Assembly: GCA_034336665.1 (NCBI GenBank)
Contig: CM067590.1
Coordinates: 5,740,459-5,804,458 of the forward strand
Source: Luscinia megarhynchos
Lineage: Eukaryota > Chordata > Aves > Passeriformes > Turdidae
Direction of reading: 5' to 3'
Length of the DNA: 64,000 nt
Shown: one piece after another, positions 12,500-24,400 of the stretch
Layout: each line of letters starts with the position of its first letter
Position numbering within the stretch: the stretch's first letter is position 1
Notes under the pieces: generated by a model
The model's database searches: none
Seen by the model: the letters and a program-made list of their open reading frames with translations, nothing else
Told to the model about the DNA's origin: nothing
Program-made: the position numbers and the translations under genes

Positions 12500-15400
12500 G
12501 TAAGTCCTTCAGTTCTGGTGGGTTCTTAGCTGCAGGGGGAGCAGTTTGGGTCCCAGATCTGCCTTTATTGTCTGTGCCAGTGCATGAGTGGAGGCCCACA
12601 GACTCCCTGCCACAGAGCCTGCTGACACTGATGCATTTCCAGCTCCTTCTTTTCAGCCTGTGCACTGGCTGAAGGAGTGTGTTGAGTGCAGAGCACAAAC
12701 CCTCCCCTAAGGTCTAATTGCAAGCATTGACTTCACCAGATAAAACACATCAGTCTGGGTGAGGTTTGTGTGTCTCTGCCTGTGTGTGTGCTGCATGTTA
12801 CTTGCTCTTTCTGGGTCGAGTGTGGCAGAAATCATGTTAAGACCCCATCATACAGCCAAACATCCTTTATCTTGGGGGACAGAGGTATATTCAAAATCCA
12901 GTATTTTTAGTAGCTCTCTGGAGAGATAATCTTTTGAAATCTTCAATGATTTTAAGTTTAGAAAGGGGGGAAAATGACAATTGGATTAACACTTTATCAT
13001 TCTTACAACAAAATGGACTTTCCTGTAGACTAGAAAGATGTTTCTTCTGCAGATTCTCTGTAACATAGGGGTAGCTTGGAAAAGCATATAAAAGTTGAAA
13101 TGATTCAGAGCTCTCCTACAATAATCTTTTCATGTAAAAATACTGGCTGTAAGTTGGGATACTTTTATTAAAACCAAATGTGTGACTAATTACTGAAATA
13201 ATCATTTTAGGATGATACAAAATTGAAACTCAAATATCTTCTTTGTAAACAATGTGTTTATTGTGCATTCCATAAATTCCACGGTTTTTATCCTGCACCC
13301 TCCTGGGGACATCTTGGTTCTTTCCCATCCAAGTGCTGCCTCAGCTGGGAGTGTTTCCACAGGCCTGGTCCTACTCATTAATTTTAAAGCTGTTTTGATT
13401 CACAAACTTCATTAAATAAAAGCTGCATGTCACACCCTTGAAAAAGATAACATCACAAGCCCATTTTACAGGTCCAGGAAACCTGTAATCATAGCACTAT
13501 TTTACCTATGCAAATTACAAGCCGGTGTTCTGAGCTGTGTTCTTGTTTGTCCTAACTTCAGTCATTTATTTCAGCATGACTTTTTCTCATTCTGAATCAT
13601 TACTGTTTCACATCCACTTCATCCTGGAGAAGAAATCTTCCCCTGGGAAGGTGAGGTGTGAATCCAGCCCTCAGTTTCTCCATTGCCTTATCACTGGCAC
13701 TGATATATAAAATAATTTACACCAAGTTTGAGAATTGCAGAAGGAAGTGTGTGTTTATTTCTCATTTTCTGTGTTGGTAACCCTGACTGCATATCTCTGT
13801 GCACCTGGTCTGCAGACCAAAATGAGTGGCTGTAACAAGTAGACAGGTTTGGGTTTGGTGGCTATAGCTTGCCCTCTGGCAATTTATTCTACCCTCAGCC
13901 ACCACCAGCTATTACTTGCACCTGTGCATTGGCTGCCAAGTTTTTCTCTCTAGGTAGTTCCTGGTGGTGTCTGCTTTGGGATTTCACACATGTTATAATG
14001 TCTTCATATGATTTAACTGTCAGAACTCCAGGTCAGTGATAAGAGGCAGGGGAAGTCTGGAGGATTTTCTTCAATATCTGCACCAGCCACTGTGCTGGGA
14101 GCAATTATTTCATCCTCTTTTTGGGCATTAAAGGATCCAGCTATGCTGGGTATGAGGTGGTGGCCGTGGGAAGAGGACCTGCCCTGCCTGGGTGTGGCTG
14201 GGAGAGCTGGGGAGGTTGTGGGTGCAGCCCTGGGGCAGAAGAAACAGCTCACAGGTCGTGGAGCAACTCTGTGCTGGGGAAGGTTGGGAGAAGTGGATCA
14301 GTGCTGCAGGGTGGGAAGCCCCAGAGCTGCAGGGCTGGGCTGTGCCACAGTATTGAGGCAGGAGTGGGGGGAAGCAGTTCATGGTGTCCTGAGGAAAGAG
14401 AGGACCTAGAGCATGGGAACCTCCTCTGCTCCTTTAATGTCTCCAGATTGCACTTGTGAGTGGGAGAGATGTCCTGCAACCATAACTTGGACCTTGATTT
14501 CAAGCACCTTTGTACCTTAACAGAGTTTTTCCCTGGACATAGTCCTGCAAGGATGTTGTCTTCTCTTCTAGTTATGTCATGTTTAAGACCATTTTTTGTA
14601 AAAATCAAGTTCTTGGGGTGCAGTGATTCTGAAGGAATATTGCAAAGTGTTTCTTGCCTGCATGGTTATTAAAATGTGGCAACTAAAGTGCTTTAAGGAG
14701 TAGTAAAGCCATTGAAAACCTGATTTACATACAATTTTTGGTCTGTCTGATTTTGGACTTGTCCAGGGATTTTTGGGTCTTGGACAAGTTGAAAGCAATT
14801 GCCAGTGAATTTGAATCTACACAGCTCCCAGATTTCACTAGAAGAGGATTTTAGTCAGAAATACTGGGTCTGTTTTCATGGAGGGTGGGAACAGGCTGTG
14901 AGCTGTGTGTTGTACATTTAAAGAAATGGATGCTCTTGGTCTGCCAGGAACAGGTACTTGGACTCCAAACCAGGGGAAAGAAAGGACACCAATTCTGAGT
15001 ATTTTATTTAGAAATGTACCTTTCCAAAGTTTATTTTGCATAAAGACTTTGGTTGTTGATCAGTAATCTGGATACAGTTCCTGTTAAGGTCCTGCAGGCA
15101 GGCTTGGTGCAAAGGTGAGGGACATTTACCTGGAAATGGACCTGACTCAGTCTGGGCAGCAGCACAGGGATCCAGACCTGGCATCAAACAGAACAGTCAG
15201 TTTAACTGTGTGAAACATCTTCCTGCAAGAGGAGAAGGCAGAGACTGCACCAGGAGCACAGCCATCAACAGCCCTCTGCCAAAGGCAAGCAAGAGGCTGA
15301 GAGAGACTGTGCAGTTCAAAAAACAGAAGTTCAGGTTGCTGCTGTCACTGGTTCTGCATTTCTTAGTGCTTGAAGGTATTTGCAAGTGGCACCCATGTAA

Positions 15401-18400
15401 ATAATAATAAAAAAAGATCCAGCCCCAAAGTTAAATTATTTGTTGTATCTCACACTAACTCTGAAAGCCTCTGCAGGAGGAGTATAGCCCACTTGTGAAA
15501 GGTGGGGAAGTAGTTGTTCTAGCCTCTTCAAGATATAAATCCATTTGGTTTCAGCTGCAGCAGGTTTTGCTCAGGACAGTTTGTTCTGTGGTTACTGAAT
15601 GAGGTGCCTTGTGAGAGCTCTGCCATGTAAGTCATGGAGTGAGAGATGCTCACTGGTGGAGTAGGCTGGTGATGAGCAGCATCTCCCTGGCACTGGCTCT
15701 GAGAGGGGCACAGATTTGCCTCAGATTGACTCTTTTGTCTGCAGAGAGCTGATGAAGTGCCGTGGTGAGGCTGTCCCTGCCTCTGAGATGACACACCTGT
15801 GATGTTGAAATCAGTACAAGCATCATCCTCTTAGGGCTGTGCTTGGACCAGGACTTAACTGAGAACTGGGTCAGAGCACAGAGCCAACATGTGCAGAAGT
15901 CCCTTGTGGAGAATTTCAGGCCTTGATATCCCAATGATGTTCATAAAAGTAGGATTGGTTCCATAAAACATGGGTGCACTCAAAGCCTCAACAACAATGT
16001 TCTACCAGTGCTGCAAAATCAGAAATCCCTGTTCTGTTTATGCTTTCTTCTGCAGAGCCATAGCCCTGCCCCTCAGTACCAAACTGGGTGTGAGGGACAA
16101 GCAAAGACCAAAAGCTCAGCCCAACCCCCTGCTGGAAACATTCTACAGTACACGCTGCAGGAGCCCTGGGGAGGTGAGTCTTCTCTCCCTTTGCTTTCCT
16201 CTAGATTCAGTGTCTTTAGCCAAGAAAATCCCATTTGGAGTCCCCAGGTTCAGCCATGTCACTCATACCAGAAGCTCCACAGAGGGAGTGCTGTGGCACT
16301 GGTTGCTGAGAGCAGCTGGTCAGGAGGGTCCTGCACTGCCAGCAGCTCCCAGCTCTGCTTCTGGGCCCTGGGGGAAACTGCTCCCAGAAGAGAGAGAGAG
16401 ACAGCTGCTGCTCCCTGCTCACCTTACACAGCCCCAGCTGCAGCACAGGGCTCTGCCTGAGCATCAGGGCACTTTGCTTGTGAGGTGGGGTGCCCAGGGA
16501 GGTTGTGACATTTATATCCTGGGGAGAGCTCAAAGCTCTCTGGGCATGATCCCTGGCACCTGGCTTTAGGTGCATTCTTGGCTATCCAAGATCTTTGCCC
16601 TAGGAGCAGACTGGTTTCAGAAAGATGCCTTAGCTGGAACCAGCTTTGGCTGGCCAGGGGCTCCCGCTGGGTCTGTGGTGGGTCAGAGGAGGTACTGCCC
16701 TGTCTGACCTTTGGATTTGGGTCTGAACATGCTGGCTCACCTGTTTTCCAGGGAGAGCTGCTCAGTTTAGCCAAGCAGTGTGACCTGCCAGTGAGGAAGG
16801 TGGAGAAATGGTTCCGGCGCCGGAGGAACATGGACCGGCCCAGCCTGACCCAGAAGTTCAGCGAGGCCTGGTGAGCAGAGCACAGCCAGGAGCTCAGGTT
16901 CCACTGGGCTGAGCTCCACAGGCAGCTCCCTGCCTCACCCTGCCCTCCCTCCCTCTGCAGGGATCCCAGCTCCCTGCCTGCTCCATCCCTGATCAGATCC
17001 CAGCTCCTGCCTCACCCTGCCCTCCATCCCTGATCAGAGATCCCAGCTCCCTCCTGACCTCCATCCCTGTGCAGAGATCTCAGCTCCCTGCCTGCTCCAT
17101 CCCTGTGCAGAGATCCCAGCTCCCTCCTGCCCTCCATCCCTGATGAGAGATCTCAGCTCCCTGCCTGCTCCATCCCTGTGCAGAGATCCCAGCTCCCTCC
17201 TGCCCTCCATCCCTGATCAGATCCCAGCTCCTGCCTGCTCCATCCCTGATCAGATCCCAGCTCCTGCCTGCTCCATCCCTGATCAGATCCCAGCTCTTCC
17301 TGCCTGCCCTCCCTCCCTGCCCTGAGCACATCTTGGGTCTTCCCTGACCCACTTGGCTCTGCTCTCTCTGCTGCTTCTCTGTTACAGAAGCATTTCTTGC
17401 TTTTTCCCTTTATTTGCAATCCCAAGTCTCCTTTTACTGCTGTATCTTTATTTCCTACTGGGCCCTCATTTCTGACTTTTCCTGACTTTGTGGTTGTGTT
17501 TTGACACACCTTTGCACCTGAACAACTCTCTGCTGTTTGCACCTTGCTGCTTTGCTGCTGCATCAGTACCTACTACAAAGGCATCCCTTCTGTTGCCTTT
17601 CCCATAGTTCTTCACCTCTCTGCAGGCAGATTCCTGCCTCTGCACCCTTTCTGCAGCTGTTTTGCACACTGTGGCTTTCAGAAGCTACAGGCAGCAGGCT
17701 GAATTGGATTCTCCTGTCTTTTGACTTCAGCATCCTGGAAGTCCCAAACCAGCACCCTTCCCACGGGGTGGGAGCCTGTGAGCAAAGAACAAAACCTGCC
17801 TTGGAAACAGCTGTGTGAAAATCCTCCTTGTTATGTGGAAGCACAAAATAACTCTCAGGTCAGACAGATCTGAATGCCAGTTCTGGCTCAGCTTTCCACA
17901 GAAAAGGAGGATTCTCCCCAGCTTGGTTGGAGTGCCTTAGTTTCAAGAGGCTGCTCTGCTATTTGTTTAAGGAATTAGGTTCTCCCAGGAAAGCCACACA
18001 GTCAAAAGAAATAATTAAATACCTAGATTAATTCATCCATCTAGAAGTGTGTATCCATAGGGTAAGCATCAACCTGAGCTCATCAGCATGTGCTCCATTT
18101 AACACTCCACTTGTAATTCAAAACCCCTGCCTAAAAACTCCTGATTCAAAAAGAAGAAAAGGATGTGTATTATTTATTTATAGTACTCCATACAGTTACA
18201 AATATTTACAGAAACAGTGAATAAGGAGTTATAAGGCACCAGTGTTTATTCTGCCTCCATCTGGATGAAATGTCAGTTCTTCCTGCACTCTGTGACTTGG
18301 AGTGAATAGTGACAGTAAATAGGAAACAGGAAATCCTTTTCTGCCTCAGCCCACTGAGGACAGTGTCCTTCCACTCACCCCCTGTCACCGTGTGCAGTCT

Positions 18401-21400
18401 GTAGACAGAATGTCTCTGATGTGACACCTTTGTAGAGTTTCTTTGTGTCTTGGAATTCCTGGGGGTTTCATTGACAGTTGGAGTCTCTCAAAATGCAATT
18501 ACATCTGAATTGTTACGGAGATTTTTGTAAATTAAAGGACTGATTTAAATGGTTTTACTCCTTTGAATATTTCCTGTGGCTTGTTTATTAATAACGTGTT
18601 TATTCTGTTGGGATGAAATTCCCCTCATTCCTTACTGTGTGTGTGAATATTTGGTAAATTAGGTAAATTGGTAAATTAGGTAAATCGTTACTGGCTCCCC
18701 ACTAGACCAGACATGACAGCAGTTAGCTACTGTGCATGGTCACAGATTTAGCAGGCTGGATCTCCAAAGGCCTGAGAGAGAGATTGGCATCGTTTGACTT
18801 TTATGAATGCATTTGCCACTGCTGGTAAACTTTGGGATTATTCTCTGTGGGATTTTAGCCAGCAAGATTCTTGTGTCTTCTGCCATCTCTGCACAAAGGA
18901 ATTGCTCTTTGTGAAGTCTGAAATGTGCCTGTTTCTGAGCATACTAACATGTGTCCTTGCCTCAATAGTGCTATTCTTTCAATTAGTGTGAGGATACAGA
19001 GATTGCATCTCAGGGGTTAATGAATGGGGTTCTAATGCCTTTTGTTTTGTTTGTTTGTAGCTGGAGATTCACATTTTACATCACTTCTTTCTTCACTGGG
19101 CTCGCTGTCCTGTACGATGTGAGTACACGTGCAGTCACCTGCTGTTCCACCCAGCCAATCCTGCAGGAATGGCAGAGTTTTTGGCAAACTTGCCTTTTCA
19201 GATCTGCTTTTAGAGGTTTTCCATACAGGTTGGTGAATCCCCTGCCCAGCACACTCAGGAGACCACAGACATACTGGACCATGCTTGTTTTAAGGACTCC
19301 AGAACCAAGATGTTTCCTCTTCTTCTGGCAAAGCAGAAGGCAGTTGGGATTGTGTAAAAGTAAATTTCTGCAGGGTAGGAGCTGGAACACTTAGCCAAGC
19401 TGGAAGCTGCAGGGCCTGTTTGTGTGTTGTATCCAATACCTCTTTAAGGTAAAGAAATTGAGCTTCCTATGGAGCAATGGGCTGCAATTTAATAATTGCA
19501 TCTGCACATTTTCTTTTCCTTACCCAGGGTGTGATTGGTTCAGGCTCATGCCTTTTCTCCAATTTGATAAATAGTGAGTTCTCATGGTACAATTTGAACT
19601 GTCTTGCCAGGCAGCAGTGGCAGCAGGAGCCATGGGTGTGCTCCAGTTCCTGAGCTGGGAGCAGGGGCACTGGCCATCTGCTGCCTCTGTTTTAAAGGCT
19701 CCCCTGACTCCTTTGCTGCCTCTGGTTCCCTAGGTGAGCTTTGCAAAAGTCTTCTGGTGCAGTCTGATGAGTTAAGTGATGGAAAATGTGTATATCCCAA
19801 GGCAAAAACTCTCCTTGTAACCACTCATTGTGACAAGTGTGGGGCTTTTGAACTTATACAGACTTCCAAGTCAGGATTTTAAGATACTCAAAAGTATGAG
19901 GATTATAGGATGAGCTAGCTGAGAAGTAAAGGTATCTGAATCCCAGCTGCTGCTCTGTGGGTCTGTACATCAAAACAGAAGGCTGTTTTTTGAGAGCAGC
20001 TATTGAAATTTGGTCTGGATGTCCTGCTTTGCATTGTACAAGAGCCCTGTGGCAGCAAGGGACAAAATCATATTCTTCAGCATGTTATCTGTCCATTATA
20101 TGGATGAAATACCATTTGCACTTTTTGTGACCCATATCCTTATTCCACACACATCTTGCAATTTTCACAAAAAAGGGAGACATCCATCCTACCATCCATC
20201 CAAGCACCTCTAGATCCTGTAGCAAGTATGTTATTCTCTTACCTAAATTGTACTAAAATGACTACTTTAAAAAGAAGGACAAAGAACTAACATGACAGGA
20301 TATATATATATATATGTGAGATTTCCTGACTTTCTTGTTTATTATGTACCCTGAGTAGCTTTTTAACATGCATTTGTTTTTGTGAAAACTCCATTCTCTC
20401 TTTAGGACAAAAGCAAATGTTTAAATTCTGTATCAATAGTTTTGGACTGACAGCAGAATTCTCTGCCTGTGAATCAGTGAAACAGCCAGGAGCAAAGGAA
20501 AGTTGTCTTCCAGTAGGCCACCAGAAATGAGCTGCATTTGGTGAGTAGAGGAATTATGAACTTCAGGGATCTGGAGTTCTTTTCTAGCTTAGGTGAACAG
20601 TATTCCAGAGTTGTTTCATAGTTTTTGCTTTGTCCTTTCTGGTTCTGTATCACACATCTCTCCTGGTTCTGCACATGTATTTACTGTAAGTTCTGCTCCC
20701 AACCCCACTGCAGTCAGCCAAAGTCTGTGTCTGCTCCAGATTGCCACTGCAGCTAAAGCCACTGCCTCCTGCTCTGCCTCTGTCACCCACACCAGCAGTG
20801 CCCAGGGAGGAGGAATTCTGCCTTCTTGCCTCAGCTCTGGAACCTGGAGCCTGCAGAGCTTAGAGAAAATTGCCCTCACAGGCTGAGGCATTGTGCTGGT
20901 GTGAGAGCTCTGAGCCAGCCTGGCAGAGTGTGCTCCATGCAGGAGACTCCTGGGCACTTCACTTGCCATGTTTCTAGGAAAGTCTCAACGCTTTTCAAAA
21001 CTACCAGTTTTCTATTGAACTGATTGGGATCTTTTCAGAGGTTCATTACTGAACAAACTGCAGCATAACCTTCACTGTTAGAGGAAAAGCCACACACCTG
21101 CCACACCAGTTATCAGCCTTCTGTCTACATTTAGGTGTTACTAAATCACAGATACTCCTAATTAAATACTTGTAAGATTATTTTTAGATGCTCAAAACAT
21201 CACTACCACCTCAAGCTTGTGGAAGAATGCAAAACATTGGGAGAAGTCTTCTCTAAGCTATTTTATTTGGGATGGCTAAACAGTGTGTGAGATTTCAGGC
21301 AGATAGCCACAATTTGGAAATGTCACAAGCAGGTGCAAGTCCTTGTTGTGGAAATCTCTTGGCAATTGGATTCCAGACAGCAAGACCAGCTCTGCCTGTC

Positions 21401-24400
21401 ATAAAACACAGCAAAGTCTAGCAGTAATAAACTAAAGGAATTAGACAATTGATAAGAAAATAACTCTTCTGATATTCTCATTTTTGTTGCAGAAGCCTTG
21501 GCTTTGGGACCACAGAGAGTGCTGGACAGGATATCCACAACAGGTGAGTCACACAAGAAGGAAAGTTGCTGTTATAAATCTTGTGTTCTGTTTCTGTATT
21601 TTTTTTTGGAAAACCAGATTATATTAGTGACAAAAAGAGGACACTGAATTAAATTCAGACACAGAATTCAAAGCCAGATCCTCATCTGGTGAGAACATCT
21701 TTGTACCTGGTATCATCTAAACTCAAGAGAAGATGAATTGGCAGAGCATTTTGTCACTACCAAGAGAATATAAAGACATGTTCCAGGGTTTTTTGTCTGA
21801 GAGCCAAAGCTGGAGCAAGACCCCTTGACTGTATGTGGAGGTAAAAACCCATTAGGGGGAAAGCAGTGCCCAGTTTTAACAGTGTGAGCCACAGGAAATG
21901 TGCTGGGACAAATGACTGAAGAGTGAGGCAGTGCCTTTCAAGATGAGTTTCTGAACAATCTGGTATTGTGCAAGCACAAACATTTTAGGGGCAAATCTGT
22001 AAAAATTAAACCATACAAACAAGTGGCCTTGGACAGGAGTGTGAGACTGAGAGGATCACTCGGGTCCCTCTGTCTCTGCTCTGTACATTTGCAGTGCATG
22101 TCCAAAACAATGGGACACTCATGACCCTGGCTGGGCACTGTGTGCCCACCCAGCCCATTTTTCTCTTCCCTCCTCAAATGGAAAGAGGGGAGAAAATACA
22201 GCAAAAGGCTCATGGCTTGAGATAAAGACAGGGAGAGAGCACTCCCCAGTCACCATCACAGGCAAAACAGGCTTGACTTGGGGGAAAATTACTTTAATAT
22301 ACTGTTAATCAAATGTTCCTGTGCTCCCTGGAAGCCCCAGCCCATCCAGCTGTGCTTCCTCTTGTGGCCAGTTGCAGTTTGGGAAGGACTGTTTTCCCTG
22401 GGATGAGCTTAGGCTGTGCAGCTGGCAGAGGGCTGTTGCCTGTGGGATGGGCTCACACTGCAGAAGTTCATCAGGAGCAGGGGAGGCTGTGGGTGATGAA
22501 CTGGCCATAACCCCCCTTCCCTTCTCCTGGCATCCCTGGGGTGTGAGGAGAGCTGGGCAGGAGGGAGGGGCAGGGGGAAGGGTGTTTTTAAGGCTTTATT
22601 TCACTTCTCATGACCATGCTCTGATTTTGTGAGCAATGACCTTAATTCCTATCTCTAATTAGAGTCTGTTTTCCCCACGATTGTGTTTGATGAGCAGTCT
22701 GTCCCAGTCCTTATCTCAGCTAATGAACCCTTTGTTGTGTGTCCTCTCCTCTGTCTGGCTGTGCAGGGAGGTGACAGAGCAGCTTTGGTGGCTGCCTGGC
22801 ATCCAGCCAGCATCACCCACTGCAGTTGTCTTTGCCTTGAGGGGAGTTTCCCCTGGCAGCCCTTGCACTGAGTGTCTGATGGGCATTTCCCTGTCTCTCC
22901 CTCTCTCTCAGCCTCTCCAGCCCTCCCTGTTCTGGTATTACATGCTGGAGCTCTCCTTCTACTGGTCACTGGTCTTCACTTTGCCCTTTGACGTGAAGAG
23001 GAAGGTGAGTGGAAGTCTCAGGGGAGAATCAAGTTCAAACAGGACACAAGCTGAACACTTAGAGTGATCTCTAAGTGCATGTGTGTAGTGCTAGTCAAGG
23101 TTTTGTGGGACTTTCTCCTTGCTCATTCACAGGAATTCTCTTTCCCAATCAGTGGCTTTCTCTGCTCTGGGAAGTGGAGGACACCAATCTTGTCACAGAA
23201 AAGTGCAAAGTACTGCAGAGTTGTCAATCCAAGCTTAAAATCCAAACGTAAAAATTGTTCTGTAACTCTTCTAGGCTGCACTGATCATAGAGATGGGAAA
23301 AGAGGTGGTTCTCTGCCAGTAAAGCTGCTTGTGTTCCTGGTGCCAGTGTCCCAACAGACAGGGTGCAGCATCAGACCATGGCTAGTGAAGGGAAAAATGT
23401 TCTTTGTTGTGAGATCCTCAGTTTACACCACAAACTTTTCATTCCTGAGTCTCTTGGTTGCCCACATCTCTAGAATGCATTTAGTAAAAGAATTTCATGG
23501 GTGAGACTTTGTAGTGGGAAGTTTCTTAGTAGATAGAGAGATATATCATTGCTGCCTGCAGGAACCACACTTGCACTGAGACAGGAGGTGCATGATGTGT
23601 TTTGTTCTCTGCTGTTCCCTTCTCATCAGGATTTCAAGGAGCAGATAGTCCATCATGCTGCCACCATCTTCCTGATCAGTTTTTCCTACTGTGCCAACTA
23701 CATCCGCATCGGGACGCTGGTGATGGTGATCCATGATGCCTCTGATTGCTTCCTGGAGGTGAGCCAGGCCAGCCCTGGCTCTCTGCAGCCACAGAATGTC
23801 CCATCTGACACAGCATGGGCCAGGCACTGGGGTGCTCCTCAGACCCCTGGAGCTGCTCTGCTGCTCAGCTGAGAGCTGGGCAGGGCTGTGCTTGCCTGCA
23901 TGCAGGTTGTGTCATACCTGGCCCATTAACCCCCAGAGTGTGTGCTGATGCTGTCCTGGCTGCTGTTTTATTGTTCTTTCTCCTTCCAGCCAACTAAGAT
24001 ATTCAATTACATGAAGTGGAAAAGAACTTGTGACAGCCTCTTCTTGATCTTCTCAGCCATTTTCCTGATCAGCCGCCTGGTCGTTTACCCCTACACGTGA
24101 GTGCTGCAGCCAGGGGATGAGGACAAGCTGCCTCTGAGACAGGCTGCTGTGCTGGGAGCTGCAGCCTCTGTTTTCTGCTTGTGGGGCCTGTGTTCCTGCC
24201 CTTGCACAGGCTGCAGTGCCACATGGTTGTTGTGCCTTGGAGTTCACCCCTGGAGGGTGCTGCAGAGGAGGAGCCCTGGGCTAGTGCCTCTGTCCTCTCT
24301 GCTGCAGGTGGGGAACTGAGAGTTGGCTCACATGGGATAGGTAAAGATGGAAGTGGCTGATTGGAAACTTCCTCTGTGATTACAAATTTCTGGGGCTTAG

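Noticed and set aside
12132..12503. Upstream in-frame ATG that would extend CERS4 at its N-terminus
   Set aside because: A good polypyrimidine tract and CAG acceptor lie directly before the ATG at 12327, and family alignment starts there.
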